64,000 nucleotides of DNA from Calditrichales bacterium (GTDB taxonomy: Bacteria > Calditrichota > Calditrichia > Calditrichales > J004), in NCBI GenBank assembly GCA_015493745.1, contig WGCN01000036.1:1-64000 (forward strand), read 5' to 3'. Of the stretch, positions 29,630-40,252 are shown piece by piece. The first letter of the stretch is position 1, and every line of letters begins with the position of its first letter. Under the pieces are notes generated by a model, which was given only the letters and a program-made list of their open reading frames with translations, was not told the origin of the DNA and did not search any database. Made by a program: the position numbers and the translations under genes.

Positions 29630-30757
29630 ATGAAATCCGTGGGCGTTGTTAAAGAGATAAAAAATTTTGAACGGCGTGTCAGTCTTTGTCCGGAAGCGGT
29701 GGCATTGCTGACTGAGCAGGACATTCCCGTTTTTGTGGAGCGCGATGCCGGAGAGCCCTCGGGATATAGTGATGAAGCCTATGCCCAGGCCGGGGCCACA
29801 ATCGTTCCCTCCGCGGAAAAGGTTTTTCGCAAAGCGGATATCATGGTGAAAGTGCAGCCCCTCTCTTCGGATGAATGTGAACTGACCCGCGAAGATCAAA
29901 TCTTTTTCTCCTTTATCAACCTCTACCAGCACCCGGATCGCCTGCTGCAACTATTAAAAACCAAAACCATATTTTTTTCGGCGGAACTGTTGACCGACGA
30001 TCAGGGGGAACATCTTGTTCTTAAGGCGATCTCGGAAATAGCCGGCCGTCTGGCCCTGCATGTGGCCGCGAACCTGCTCACCGTCAGTCAGGGGGGAAAA
30101 GGTATACTGCTCTCCGGAATCAGCGGGGTGGTGCCGGCGCGCGTGCTGGTTGTCGGCTCCGGATTGGTGGGTAAGGTGGCCGCGGTTCAGGCCTGGCACA
30201 CCGGGGCGGATGTAACCCTGCTTAGCGTTAAGAACCTGAACGAAGAGGCCATGACCATGGAAAAGGACGGGCTTTCGGTGGAGATGTTCTCCCGGGAACG
30301 CCTGGAAAGCCTGTTACCCGGGACCGATGTGATGATTGTGGCCGTGCAGGCGGTAAAATCGAATCTGCCCGATCTGCGTATTTCCGCGGAACAGGTGGCC
30401 ATGATGGAAAACGGTAGCGTCATTATCGATCTTTCGGTCGAACATTCGCCGATAGTGGAAACTTCCCATGTTACCAGCCTGAGTCAGCCGACATTCGTAT
30501 CACAGGGCGTCATCCATTATGGCGTGCCCAATATCTCGGCCACCATACCCAAAACGGCCACCCGGGTATATGCCCGCACCATTTTACCGTTTATAATCAA
30601 GCTGGCCAGGGAAGGGCTCTCCACCTCGCTGGACAGTTCGCCCGAACTCCTTTCGGCCCTGGCTTCCTACAAGGGCAAGGTGACCAACCGTGTTATATCC
30701 AAGCGTTTTGACACCGCTTTCTTTAATATTTTTGACCTGTTGGAATTAAAACTGTAA
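29630..30757 (+). CDS. Alanine dehydrogenase / PntA-fold family protein (divergent, possibly not an alanine dehydrogenase)
   Basis: VGVVKEIKNFERRVSLCPEAV, ADIMVKVQP, ILLSGISGVVPARVLVVGSGLVGKVAAVQAWHTGA, VIHYGVPNISATIPKTAT. Catalytic positions differ from Ald (see findings). Confidence 0.8.
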   Translation: MKSVGVVKEIKNFERRVSLCPEAVALLTEQDIPVFVERDAGEPSGYSDEAYAQAGATIVPSAEKVFRKADIMVKVQPLSSDECELTREDQIFFSFINLYQHPDRLLQLLKTKTIFFSAELLTDDQGEHLVLKAISEIAGRLALHVAANLLTVSQGGKGILLSGISGVVPARVLVVGSGLVGKVAAVQAWHTGADVTLLSVKNLNEEAMTMEKDGLSVEMFSRERLESLLPGTDVMIVAVQAVKSNLPDLRISAEQVAMMENGSVIIDLSVEHSPIVETSHVTSLSQPTFVSQGVIHYGVPNISATIPKTATRVYARTILPFIIKLAREGLSTSLDSSPELLSALASYKGKVTNRVISKRFDTAFFNIFDLLELKL

Positions 30758-30761
30758 ATCC

Positions 30762-31580
30762 ATGCTAACACCTTCCATCCCGATCCTGGCCTATCACAAA
30801 ATTGATGACCGTCCGGATTTTGGTATCACCTCCCGTAAAATTGCCCACTTTAAAGAGGACCTGCGGCTGCTTGAAGCGCGGGGCTATCACAGCATCACCT
30901 TCAAAGATCTGGATGCCGGAATATCCGTGCCGGAAAAGGCGGTGATTATCACCTTTGACGACGGCTATGCCTCTTTTCATGACCTGGCCCTGCCCCTGTT
31001 GCTTGAGCGGGGCTTTCGCGCGGTGGTTTTTATTCCCACGGCCTATGTGGGGCGCGAGAACAGTTGGGATGTGCAATGGGGACAACACCATTATAAGCAC
31101 ATGGATGTTGAACAAATCGTAGCCTGTCACCGTGCCGGAATTGAAATAGGTTCCCATTTGGTGCAGCATCTCTTTCCGGGCCTGTTGAGCGACGCCGTTC
31201 TGGAGTATGAGATGGCGGCCAGTAAAAAACAACTGTCGGAATGGACGAATGAGGAGGTGATCTCACTCAGCTATCCGTTTGGCAAGTATGATCCGCGAGC
31301 CATCAGGGCCGCCCGCGGACACTATCGCTACGCGGTCGGGCAAAGCAGCCCCGCTTTTCCCGGGGAAGAGCTGAGCGCGCTGTTCCTGCCGCGTATAAAT
31401 GTTTACCGGATGGACAGCTCGGCGCGCATCATCAAAAAGATGGAGCAAGCCGTACAAGGGCACTTTTCCCTGAGGGACCGTTTAATCCAAAAAGGGGCCT
31501 GGGCCACCGTGGCCCTGCAATATTTGAAATTCTCACAGAAAAATGTAAGGAAGATTAAGAGACATGCGGAAATTAACTAA
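30762..31580 (+). CDS. Polysaccharide deacetylase family protein
   Basis: ILAYHKIDDRPDF, AVIITFDDGYASFHDLALPLLLERGFRAVVFIPTAYVG, EIGSHLVQHLF, LSYPFGKYDPRAI. Confidence 0.93.
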   Translation: MLTPSIPILAYHKIDDRPDFGITSRKIAHFKEDLRLLEARGYHSITFKDLDAGISVPEKAVIITFDDGYASFHDLALPLLLERGFRAVVFIPTAYVGRENSWDVQWGQHHYKHMDVEQIVACHRAGIEIGSHLVQHLFPGLLSDAVLEYEMAASKKQLSEWTNEEVISLSYPFGKYDPRAIRAARGHYRYAVGQSSPAFPGEELSALFLPRINVYRMDSSARIIKKMEQAVQGHFSLRDRLIQKGAWATVALQYLKFSQKNVRKIKRHAEIN

Positions 31581-31908
31581 GTGGCTTCCGTTTATGGCCC
31601 TTATGGCCACCATTGCCGGCAGTTCCCTCTATCTGTTTTTCGGTGGAGGAAACGGCTATTATAAACCGGCGACGGCCGATCCGGCGGTAATCTACCGGCA
31701 GGCCTGCGTTGAGTGCCACGGAAAGCGTGGCGAGGGAAAAGGAGTGCTTTATCCCGCTTTTGACAAGTATATGGATGAAGAAGATGTCTTGCGTGAAATC
31801 AGGGAAGGCAACTGGCGCATGCCCGCTTTTCGTTATATCCGGGGAGATACCCTGATGATACTGGCCCGTTTTATCGCCGATCACGGATATCTTAAGCATA
31901 AAGAATAA
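31564..31908 (+). CDS. Small membrane-anchored/secreted c-type cytochrome
   Basis: N-terminal hydrophobic segment, CVECH heme-binding motif, WRMPAFRYIRGDTLMILARFI. Confidence 0.85.
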   Translation: MRKLTKWLPFMALMATIAGSSLYLFFGGGNGYYKPATADPAVIYRQACVECHGKRGEGKGVLYPAFDKYMDEEDVLREIREGNWRMPAFRYIRGDTLMILARFIADHGYLKHKE

Positions 31909-32016
31909 GCAAAGGTCTGTTTAATGTCCGGTATCACACATAGATTCATATAAATCTAATTAAATTTTTTGAGCTACCGAAATAAGCTAACGATGTATCT
32001 GTTTGGAGTACCATAA

Positions 32017-32919
32017 ATGAGATTAGTTACGCGTGGGGATTTTGACGGTTTGGTCTGTGGCGTTATTTTAACGATTGCCCGGGATATCGATGCCTTTCTT
32101 TTGGCCAAGCCCCATGAGATACAGGAAAATATTTTTACCTTTTCCAAAAACGACATCATCGCCAACCTGCCGTACCATTCGGATTGCGGTTTATGGTTCG
32201 ATCACCATATCAACGAAGTAAAGCTGGCCGCTGAAATTCAGTTTGAGGGAGCTTTTAAAGTAGCTCCCAGTTGCGCGCGCGTGGTGCTGGACTATTATCT
32301 GAAAGACATTCCCGAACTGGAGCGCTTCGAAAAGATTGTTCAGGTGGCCGATAAAATAGACTCTGCCCAACTGAGCCTGGAAGATATTAAGAATCCTCAC
32401 AAATGGTTTATTATCGAGCGTACCCTGCATGCTTATGATCCCGCCGGACGGCTGGGCAATTTTCAGGAATACTTTACCGATATGATCGAATGGATCAAAA
32501 CCTATCCCCTGAGTACGATCCTGATGATGGATGAAGTGCAAAGCCGCATAGAACACGTCCGCTCCGAACATAAGATATTTATAAACGCTCTCCGGGAAAG
32601 TTCCCATGCCGAGGAGAATGTGGTGCTTACCGATACCCGGAGCTATGACTATTTCCCCAACGGAAACCGCTTTCTAATCTATACGCTGTTTCCGGAGCAG
32701 AATGTCTCCTTAAGCATCTTTAATGCCCGCGGCTCCCACCAAAGTGTTATTTTTTGCGGTCACAATATCTTTAATAAAACCTGCGCGACCGATGTGGGCG
32801 AACTGATGAAAAATTATGGCGGCAGCGGGCGCCTTTCCGCCGGAAGCTGTGTTGTGGATCAATCCGAGGCGGATACGGTTTTTCAGGAAATCTGCGATAC
32901 CCTCAAGAAAAACGGATAA
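32017..32919 (+). CDS. DHH-type phosphoesterase family protein
   Basis: LVTRGDFDGLVCGVIL, CGLWFDHHINEV, YGGSGRLSAGSCVV. Confidence 0.8.
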   Translation: MRLVTRGDFDGLVCGVILTIARDIDAFLLAKPHEIQENIFTFSKNDIIANLPYHSDCGLWFDHHINEVKLAAEIQFEGAFKVAPSCARVVLDYYLKDIPELERFEKIVQVADKIDSAQLSLEDIKNPHKWFIIERTLHAYDPAGRLGNFQEYFTDMIEWIKTYPLSTILMMDEVQSRIEHVRSEHKIFINALRESSHAEENVVLTDTRSYDYFPNGNRFLIYTLFPEQNVSLSIFNARGSHQSVIFCGHNIFNKTCATDVGELMKNYGGSGRLSAGSCVVDQSEADTVFQEICDTLKKNG

Positions 32920-32924
32920 ACGGA

Positions 32925-33572
32925 ATGAAAATATTTCTCAGCCTGCTGGCGCTTTTCGTCCTTTTGGCCGGTGGCGCCTGGTATTATTTTGACAGCACCA
33001 TGCACTACCTGCCGCCGGATGTGGAAACCATGCAAGAGGTACGACCGGAGGATTTTCATCAACAGGCGCGGCAGATCAAAAAACGTATGTCCCGGGAATT
33101 AAAAGCCGGCGGGCAAACCTCTGTTTCCGCCGGGGATATTGAAAAAATCACCTTTGCCGCTATTGCCCGTAAAAGTAAAATTCCCCCGGAAGAGCTGATT
33201 AAAAGATATAAAGTGGATATTCAGCCCGAGGGTGTGCGCCTTTCGGCTCTGGTCGACCTGCGAAAGGTGCGCCAACTAAGGCTGCCGGCCAAAATGCGAA
33301 CGGCCCTGGAAACCGTTACCGGTTTTATTCCCGATGACATGTTGGATGAGGTCTATGTTTCGGTTAACGGCTTGCCGCAAAGGGTCGGGGATAAGGTGGC
33401 CTTCAGTGATGACGCCCGCGTTCAGATCGGTGGCTGGAGCAGAAAACTTAACGACCTGATGGATGATGCGCGTATCATTTTGGGGCGTGATATTTTCCAA
33501 AAGCTGTCATTCAATACCATCCGGATCGAAAAAGACCGCGTGATTATAAAACGGCAGGACAACCGTCCCTGA
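32925..33572 (+). CDS. Hypothetical protein with N-terminal transmembrane anchor
   Basis: ORF with MKIFLSLLALFVLLAGGAWYYF anchor, 6 bp after the previous gene. Confidence 0.65.
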   Translation: MKIFLSLLALFVLLAGGAWYYFDSTMHYLPPDVETMQEVRPEDFHQQARQIKKRMSRELKAGGQTSVSAGDIEKITFAAIARKSKIPPEELIKRYKVDIQPEGVRLSALVDLRKVRQLRLPAKMRTALETVTGFIPDDMLDEVYVSVNGLPQRVGDKVAFSDDARVQIGGWSRKLNDLMDDARIILGRDIFQKLSFNTIRIEKDRVIIKRQDNRP

Positions 33573-33680
33573 AACCCACAGGCCGGTCATTCCGCATATT
33601 CACGGGACACAGTTTGGCAGTTTTTTTATAAGTGTTGTATTAACAGGGGGTTATGTAATTCCACAAAGCCTAAATGATGG

Positions 33681-33710
33681 TTGATTTAGAAAAATCAAAG
33701 TTGTAACTTT
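33681..33710. promoter_or_regulatory. Two adjacent inverted repeats upstream of arcC (possible operator)
   Basis: TTGAT-TTAGAAAA-ATCAA (33681-33698) and AAAGTT-GT-AACTTT (33697-33710). Confidence 0.35.
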
Positions 33711-33742
33711 TAAGTCTTTAATATTTTTGGACGGAGCCGAAA

Positions 33743-34687
33743 GTGTCAATAAAAACCTATGTGGTTGCTCTTGGCGGAAATGCCATTACCCGTGAATCCG
33801 AAGAGGGGAATATTACCGAGCAGTTTGAGAATACGCGCCGCAGCCTTTCCGGGGTTGTTCATTTAATCGGCCAGGGGCACCGGGTGATCATCACCCATGG
33901 AAACGGCCCCCAGGTGGGTAATGCCCTGATCCGTGTGGAAGAAACCCGGGGGATCGTTCCTCCCTTGCCACTGGGTGTGATTGTCGCCGATCTGGAAGGC
34001 GGCATGGGCTATATGATCGAACAGTGCCTGCAAAATAAGCTCAGCGATGCTCGTCTGCACCGTGAAGTGACGACGGTTTTAACACAGGTGGTGGTGGACC
34101 CCGGGGACCCTTCCATAAAAGAGCCCAGCAAGTTTGTGGGCCCTTTTTTCAAAAAGGAACAGGTCGAAGAATTGCAGAGAACCCGCGGCTGGATAATGAA
34201 GGAAGATAAAGGACGCGGATACCGGCGGGTGGTGCCTTCGCCGTTTCCCCGTGAAATCGTGGAAAAAAATGTGATCAAGACCCTGCTGGAAGCGGGCGGG
34301 GTGGTGGTGGCCGCCGGAGGTGGCGGCATACCGGTTTACCGGGATAAACGCGGCTGGCTGGAAGGGGTGGATGCGGTCATCGATAAAGACCTGGCCTCGG
34401 CACTGCTGGGTAACCAGGTGGGTGCGGATATTTTGATGATTTTGACGGGGGTGGATAAGGTGGCCGTGAACTTCGGCACACCGCAGCAAAAAGAACTGGA
34501 CAGTCTTTCCGTTGATGAGGCGCGGCGCTATCTGGAGGCCGGAGAGTTCCCCAAAGGCAGCATGGGTCCTAAAATCGAAGCGGCAATCAATTTTATCCGC
34601 GGCGGCGGCCAGGAGGTCATTATCTCTTCCATAGAAAATGCCGTTTCCGCCCTGGAAGGAGAAACCGGAACGCGCATACATCCCTGA
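33743..34687 (+). CDS. arcC: Carbamate kinase
   Basis: VVALGGNAITRESEEGN, ITHGNGPQVGNALIR, VVAAGGGGIPVYRD...GVDAVIDKDLASALLGNQVGADILMILTGVDKV, GSMGPKIEAA. Confidence 0.95.
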   Translation: MSIKTYVVALGGNAITRESEEGNITEQFENTRRSLSGVVHLIGQGHRVIITHGNGPQVGNALIRVEETRGIVPPLPLGVIVADLEGGMGYMIEQCLQNKLSDARLHREVTTVLTQVVVDPGDPSIKEPSKFVGPFFKKEQVEELQRTRGWIMKEDKGRGYRRVVPSPFPREIVEKNVIKTLLEAGGVVVAAGGGGIPVYRDKRGWLEGVDAVIDKDLASALLGNQVGADILMILTGVDKVAVNFGTPQQKELDSLSVDEARRYLEAGEFPKGSMGPKIEAAINFIRGGGQEVIISSIENAVSALEGETGTRIHP

Positions 34688-34868
34688 TCCCGACCGTTTC
34701 CGGAACATGGAACCGTCCGGAAGCATCGAAAACGGGATGGCTGTCTTTGCGGAAAAGAGACCTGAAAACAGCATGGTTTTGATATATAAACACTGTGTTT
34801 AATTAACGATTAAAGGGTGATAACCGAAATAGGGGATACCCATAAACATATCAATTTAGGAGAGCCTT

Positions 34869-36029
34869 ATGAATATTCATGAATATCAGGCTAAAGAAAT
34901 TCTGAAAAAGTACAACGTACCCGTACCGCAAGGATATCCCGCATTTTCGGTGGACGAGGCTGTTGAAGCCGCCAAAAAGCTGCCGACGGAAGTATGCGTG
35001 GTTAAAGCGCAAATCCATGCCGGGGGCCGGGGCAAGGGGGGCGGTGTCAAGATCGCCAAAACAAAAGCGGAAGTAAAAGACCTGGCCGAACAAATTCTCG
35101 GAATGAATCTGGTGACCCATCAGACCGGGCCGCAGGGCAAAGTGGTTCATAAGCTTTTGGTGGAGCAGGGCGTGGACATAGCCCGCGAGCTCTATCTGGG
35201 TATGGTGCTGGATCGTGGTTCCTCGCAATTCGTGATGATGGCCAGTACGGAAGGCGGCGTGGAAATTGAGAAAGTTGCCGCCGAAACACCGGATAAAATA
35301 TTAAAGGTGTGGATTGATCCCGGCGTCGGTCTGCAACCGTTTCAGGCGCGACAACTGGCCTTTGGCCTGGGAATGGAAGGCAAGCAGGTGGGTAAAGCCG
35401 TGAAATTCATGATGGCCCTTTACAAGGCTTTTATGGCCAATGACTGCTCGCTGGCGGAAATCAATCCCCTGGTCGTCACCGGTGACGGGGATGTTCTGGC
35501 TCTGGACGCCAAGATCAATTTTGATGACAGTGCCTTGTACCGTCATCCCGAAATCACCGAGCTGCGCGATCTGGATGAGGAAGACCCGCTGGAAGTGGAA
35601 GCGTCCAAATACAATCTGAACTACATCAAGCTGGACGGGAACGTCGGCTGCATGGTTAACGGCGCCGGTTTGGCCATGGGAACCATGGATATCATCAAAC
35701 TGGCCGGCGGAGAACCGGCAAACTTTTTGGATGTGGGCGGCGGCGCCAATGTGGAAACGGTGCGCAATGGTTTTAAAATCATTCTCGGCGATCCGAATGT
35801 CAAGGCCATTTTAATAAATATCTTTGGCGGCATCGTGCGTTGTGACCGTGTGGCCCAGGGTGTAATTGAAGCGGTGAAAACCATCGACGTTAATGTTCCT
35901 GTTGTGGTGCGCCTCGAAGGAACCAATGCCAAAGAGGCCAGTGTGCTTCTTAAAGAATCCGGTATGGATTTTATTGTTGCCAGTACCATAGAAGACGCTG
36001 CTGAAAAAGTAGTTGGCGCTATTAAATAG
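34869..36029 (+). CDS. sucC: Succinate-CoA ligase beta subunit
   Basis: [60 protein letters not shown]. Confidence 0.98.
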   Translation: MNIHEYQAKEILKKYNVPVPQGYPAFSVDEAVEAAKKLPTEVCVVKAQIHAGGRGKGGGVKIAKTKAEVKDLAEQILGMNLVTHQTGPQGKVVHKLLVEQGVDIARELYLGMVLDRGSSQFVMMASTEGGVEIEKVAAETPDKILKVWIDPGVGLQPFQARQLAFGLGMEGKQVGKAVKFMMALYKAFMANDCSLAEINPLVVTGDGDVLALDAKINFDDSALYRHPEITELRDLDEEDPLEVEASKYNLNYIKLDGNVGCMVNGAGLAMGTMDIIKLAGGEPANFLDVGGGANVETVRNGFKIILGDPNVKAILINIFGGIVRCDRVAQGVIEAVKTIDVNVPVVVRLEGTNAKEASVLLKESGMDFIVASTIEDAAEKVVGAIK

Positions 36030-36049
36030 CGATAACCGAGGAGAAAAAA

Positions 36050-36925
36050 ATGAGTGTACTATTAAATAAAAATACAAAAGTCCTGGTTCAGGGTATCACC
36101 GGTTCCGAAGGTTCCTTCCATGCGGGTCAAATGTTGGAGTATAACACCCAACTGGTGGCCGGGGTTACCCCGGGCAAAGGCGGCCAGACCTTTAATGGCA
36201 GCGTGCCTGTTTTTAACACCGTCCGTGAAGCGGTTGCCGCCACCGGCGCCAACGCCTCGGTGATTTTCGTACCGCCGCCCTTTGCCGCGGATGCCATAAT
36301 GGAAGCCGCCGAAGCGGGTCTGGAACTGATCGTCTGCATTACTGAAGGTATACCCGCCGGGGATATGGTTTCCGTTTATGATTACCTGAAAGATAAAAAT
36401 ACCCATTTGGTGGGCCCCAACTGTCCGGGGGTTATTTCTCCGGGAATCGGAAAGATGGGCATCATGCCGGCCTTTATTCATAAAGAGGGGCATGTGGGGG
36501 TTATCAGCCGTTCCGGTACCCTGACCTACGAAGCGGTGGGGCAGCTTACCGCCAGAGGCATCGGACAGTCGACCTGTATCGGCATAGGCGGGGATCCCGT
36601 GATCGGGACGCGTTTTATCGATGCCCTGAAGCTGTTTAACGAAGATGACGATACCCATGCCGTGGTCATGATCGGAGAAATCGGCGGAACAGCCGAAGAG
36701 GAAGCCGCCGAATGGATTAAAGAGAATTTCAAAAAACCGGTGGTGGGTTTTATCGCCGGGCAAACCGCTCCTCCGGGAAGGCGCATGGGACATGCCGGCG
36801 CCATTATCAGCGGGGGACAGGGGACGGCCAGGGATAAAATGGCCGTGATGGAAGCGGCCGGTATCCATGTATGCAAAAGTCCGGCGGATATTGGAAAAAC
36901 AATGGAATCTGTACTTAAAAAATAG
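36050..36925 (+). CDS. sucD: Succinate-CoA ligase alpha subunit
   Basis: [65 protein letters not shown]. Confidence 0.98.
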   Translation: MSVLLNKNTKVLVQGITGSEGSFHAGQMLEYNTQLVAGVTPGKGGQTFNGSVPVFNTVREAVAATGANASVIFVPPPFAADAIMEAAEAGLELIVCITEGIPAGDMVSVYDYLKDKNTHLVGPNCPGVISPGIGKMGIMPAFIHKEGHVGVISRSGTLTYEAVGQLTARGIGQSTCIGIGGDPVIGTRFIDALKLFNEDDDTHAVVMIGEIGGTAEEEAAEWIKENFKKPVVGFIAGQTAPPGRRMGHAGAIISGGQGTARDKMAVMEAAGIHVCKSPADIGKTMESVLKK

Positions 36926-36936
36926 AAGGAGAAGAA

Positions 36937-37362
36937 GTGAGCGAAAGGACATTGGCAATCCTTAAACCGGATTGCGTGCAAAACAACCATATCGGTAATG
37001 TACTTGACCTGCTGTTAAAGGCCGGTTTTAAAATTGTGGCGATGAAGATGACCAGGCTGACACGGGAAGTGGCCGGCGCTTTTTATGAAGTGCATAAGGA
37101 ACGTCCTTTTTATGGGGAGTTGGTTGATTTTATGACCGAAAGCCGTGTCGTGCCTTTGGTTCTGGAACGGGAAAACGCCGTGGCGGAACTGCGCAAGGTG
37201 ATCGGCGCCACCGATCCCGCGGAAGCCGAAGAGGGAACCGTGCGTAAGCTTTATGCCGAAAGCAAGGGGCGCAATACCATTCATGCCTCGGACTCCGATG
37301 AGAATGCCCGGCGTGAAATCGGTTTTTTCTTCGCCGAGTCGGAAGTGATTGCCAACGGTTAA
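36937..37362 (+). CDS. ndk: Nucleoside diphosphate kinase
   Basis: [52 protein letters not shown]. Confidence 0.97.
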   Translation: MSERTLAILKPDCVQNNHIGNVLDLLLKAGFKIVAMKMTRLTREVAGAFYEVHKERPFYGELVDFMTESRVVPLVLERENAVAELRKVIGATDPAEAEEGTVRKLYAESKGRNTIHASDSDENARREIGFFFAESEVIANG

Positions 37363-37386
37363 TCCTGTTAAGGGGAAAATAATTTC

Positions 37387-37414
37387 AGGTCGCCTGAAAG
37401 GGCGGCCTTTTTTT
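37387..37414 (+). terminator. Rho-independent terminator after ndk
   Basis: AGGTCGCC-tgaaag-GGCGGCCT followed by a T tract. Confidence 0.85.
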
Positions 37415-37424
37415 GTGCTTTAAT

Positions 37425-37453
37425 TTGAATTGCAGTAGCTAGTTTTTTATATT
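37425..37453 (+). promoter_or_regulatory. Candidate sigma70 promoter for the DUF177-rpmF-plsX-fab operon
   Basis: TTGAAT-N17-TATATT just downstream of the ndk terminator and just upstream of the next start. Confidence 0.5.
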
Positions 37454-37464
37454 CGACGATTCTA

Positions 37465-37959
37465 ATGAAAATACTAATTGCCGGTCTTAAGCAAGGCCTG
37501 ACTCATCTCTCTGAAGAAATCAACCCGGATTTTCTTGAATCCCGCTGGCACGAGTTTTATCCCGAGCCCATAAAGTGCGAAGTGGATGTGGATCGTTTTC
37601 TCAGGGAGCTCAGGGTGAGAATCACGTTGAGCACCACAGGGCACTATTCCTGTGACCGTTGTCTGGAAAAGTACAGCACGGGGCATAGCGCCGAATATGA
37701 GCAGATTTATAAAATCGGTGAAGGGCCGGACGCCGTTGATGATGAGGTTATTCAACTGCCCGCGGATACGGTGGAAATCGATTTAAGAGAATTGATACAG
37801 GAGATACTGATCCTGCATCATCCGTTGAAAATGTTATGTAAGGAAGACTGCGCCGGTATTTGTGCCGGGTGTGGGGTGGATTTAAACAAAGAAGCCTGCA
37901 CCTGCCGGGATGATGATGATGATCCTCGCTGGGCGCGGTTAAGAAAACTGATAAAATAG
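37465..37959 (+). CDS. DUF177 / YceD family protein
   Basis: [41 protein letters not shown]; immediately upstream of rpmF. Confidence 0.93.
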   Translation: MKILIAGLKQGLTHLSEEINPDFLESRWHEFYPEPIKCEVDVDRFLRELRVRITLSTTGHYSCDRCLEKYSTGHSAEYEQIYKIGEGPDAVDDEVIQLPADTVEIDLRELIQEILILHHPLKMLCKEDCAGICAGCGVDLNKEACTCRDDDDDPRWARLRKLIK

Positions 37960-37970
37960 GAGAAACTAAA

Positions 37971-38159
37971 ATGGCTAACCCGAAACGTAAAATTTCAAAA
38001 TCTAAACGCGATCACCGCCGTGCACACTGGATGGGTGGTTTAAGCGCCTCTAACCTGGCGGAATGCCCCAATTGTGGTGAAAGCATGATGAGTCACCATG
38101 TATGCCCCTCCTGTGGGTATTATAAGGGTGACAAGGCCATAAAGGTTGATAACGCTTAA
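37971..38159 (+). CDS. rpmF: 50S ribosomal protein L32
   Basis: [20 protein letters not shown]...[22 protein letters not shown]. Confidence 0.97.
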   Translation: MANPKRKISKSKRDHRRAHWMGGLSASNLAECPNCGESMMSHHVCPSCGYYKGDKAIKVDNA

Positions 38160-38182
38160 ACTCATTTATAGGTTACATATAC

Positions 38183-39202
38183 GTGCGTATTGCTTTGGAT
38201 GCCCTGGGAGGGGATCACGGACCACATTATACGGTGGAAGGGGCTTATCAATTCCTGCAGCATAATCCCGGTCATACGGTTGTCCTTGTAGGTGACCGGG
38301 CCCAGATTCAGGAGGAACTGAATCATATCCCGCCAAAATATCATACCTTTTTACCCATCGTTCATGCTCCGGAGAACATCGGCATGAGCGAAGCGCCCAC
38401 GGAAGCGGTCAAAAAAAAGAAAAACTCTTCGATGGTGGTTGGCCTTAAGATGCATGCCAACGCCGAAGTGGACGCTTTTGTCTCCGCCGGGAGTACCGGC
38501 GCGCAACTGGCGGCCAGTTTTATTCATTTAAAACGTATTAAGAATGTCCGTCGTCCGGCTATCGGCGCCTTTTTGCCCTCGGAGCGCGGCATGGTATACC
38601 TGGTGGATGTGGGGGCCAATGCCGAGGCCCGGCCGGAGCACCTTTTGCAATTTGCCATCATGGCCGAGATTTTTGTCTCACATGTTTTCGAATCCGGCCA
38701 TTTAAAGGTGGGCTTGCTGTCCAACGGATCGGAGCCTTCCAAAGGTAATGAGATGACCGTTCAGGCCCATAAATTGTTGAGCCGTGAATTGCCCAACTTC
38801 GCCGGCAATGTGGAAGGCTATGATATTTTTAAGGGAAAAACCGATATCATCGTTTGTGACGGCTTTACCGGCAATATCCTGCTCAAAATGGCCGAAAGTG
38901 TTATGCATGTTATACTGAACCAGATACGGACCAACATCGGAAAAAATATCATCAAAAATTTTGGCGCCATGCTGGTTAAACCGGCCTTCCGTGCCTTAAA
39001 GCAGAGTTTTAACTATGAGGAATACGGGGGGGTGCCTTTGTTGGGAGTTAACGGTATCTCCATTATTTGTCACGGTAAGTCCTCTCCACTGGCTATCCGC
39101 AATGCTTTGAAGGTGGCCATGCAGATGAAAGAGAAAGATGTCAACAAACATATTGAACAACAACTTATGATTGAGGAAAAGATTAATGAGCCCGCGAGCT
39201 AA
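38183..39202 (+). CDS. plsX: Phosphate acyltransferase PlsX
   Basis: MRIALDALGGDHGP, VSAGSTGAQLAASFIHLKRI, VCDGFTGNILLKMAE. Confidence 0.97.
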   Translation: MRIALDALGGDHGPHYTVEGAYQFLQHNPGHTVVLVGDRAQIQEELNHIPPKYHTFLPIVHAPENIGMSEAPTEAVKKKKNSSMVVGLKMHANAEVDAFVSAGSTGAQLAASFIHLKRIKNVRRPAIGAFLPSERGMVYLVDVGANAEARPEHLLQFAIMAEIFVSHVFESGHLKVGLLSNGSEPSKGNEMTVQAHKLLSRELPNFAGNVEGYDIFKGKTDIIVCDGFTGNILLKMAESVMHVILNQIRTNIGKNIIKNFGAMLVKPAFRALKQSFNYEEYGGVPLLGVNGISIICHGKSSPLAIRNALKVAMQMKEKDVNKHIEQQLMIEEKINEPAS

Positions 39203-40187
39203 GATTAGTGCTGTTGCGCACTATGTACCGGATAAGGTTTTGACTAATTTTGATTTGGAAAAGATGGTGGATACCAGCGATGAGTGGATACGCAGCCGGA
39301 CCGGAATAAGCGAGCGTCGGATTTTGGAAGATGGCAGGGCGACATCCGATATGGGCGCCGAAGCGGTAAAAAGGCTGTGCGAACAGCGGGGCATCCATCC
39401 GGATGAGATTGATCTGATCATCGTAGGGACGGTTACGCCGGATATGTTTTTTCCCAGTACCGGAAACCTGATTCAGGAAAAGGTGGGAGCTAAAAACGCC
39501 TGGTCTTATGATGTGGCAGCCGCCTGTTCCGGCTTTTTATACGCCCTGGCTTCCGGGGCGCAGTATATCACTTCCGGGATGCACAAAAAGGTGGTGGTGG
39601 TCGGTGGAGACAAAATGAGCTCCATTGTAAATTACAAAGACCGCAATACCTGTGTCATTTTCGGTGACGCCGCCGGAGCGGTTTTGCTGGAACCGGATGA
39701 CGAATACGGCATTATGGATTTTATTTTACACTCCGATGGCAGCGGCGCGGAGTATCTGCGTATGAAGGCCGGAGGAAGTCTCTACCCGGCCAGCCTGGAA
39801 ACGGTGACACAGGACTGGCACTTTTTATATCAGGATGGCAAGCAGGTGTTTAAATTTGCCGTGACCAAGATGGCCGAGGTATCGGTTCAGATTTTAGAAA
39901 AAAATAATCTCACGGGTAATGATTTATCGCTATTTGTACCCCATCAGGCCAATCTGCGCATTATAGATGCCGCGGTGAAACGGTTGGGAATCGACTATGA
40001 GAAAGTGATGATCAATATCAATAAATACGGGAACACCACGGCGGCAACCATTCCGCTGGCCCTGTCGGAAGCCTATCAGCAAGGTAAGCTGGAGAAGGGT
40101 GATCTGGTATTGTTTGCCACCTTTGGAGGAGGTTTTACCTGGGGCAGCACATTGTTGAGTTGGGCGCTGGACAAGCCGTCTGTTTAG
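39186..40187 (+). CDS. fabH: Beta-ketoacyl-ACP synthase III
   Basis: DTSDEWIRSRTGISERRI, AAACSGFLYAL, FVPHQANLRIIDAAVKRLGI, GNTTAATIPLAL; ATG at 39186. Confidence 0.97.
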   Translation: MSPRAKISAVAHYVPDKVLTNFDLEKMVDTSDEWIRSRTGISERRILEDGRATSDMGAEAVKRLCEQRGIHPDEIDLIIVGTVTPDMFFPSTGNLIQEKVGAKNAWSYDVAAACSGFLYALASGAQYITSGMHKKVVVVGGDKMSSIVNYKDRNTCVIFGDAAGAVLLEPDDEYGIMDFILHSDGSGAEYLRMKAGGSLYPASLETVTQDWHFLYQDGKQVFKFAVTKMAEVSVQILEKNNLTGNDLSLFVPHQANLRIIDAAVKRLGIDYEKVMININKYGNTTAATIPLALSEAYQQGKLEKGDLVLFATFGGGFTWGSTLLSWALDKPSV

Positions 40188-40252
40188 TTTTCGGGAATCC
40201 GGCAGGGATGAGTCCCGACGGATGATAATATGGAATTGAATTTGAGCAGGAT

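Noticed and set aside
33681-33698. TTGAT...ATCAA as an FNR box upstream of arcC
   Set aside because: The spacer is 8 bp rather than the 4 bp of the FNR/CRP-type consensus; kept only as an unspecified inverted repeat.
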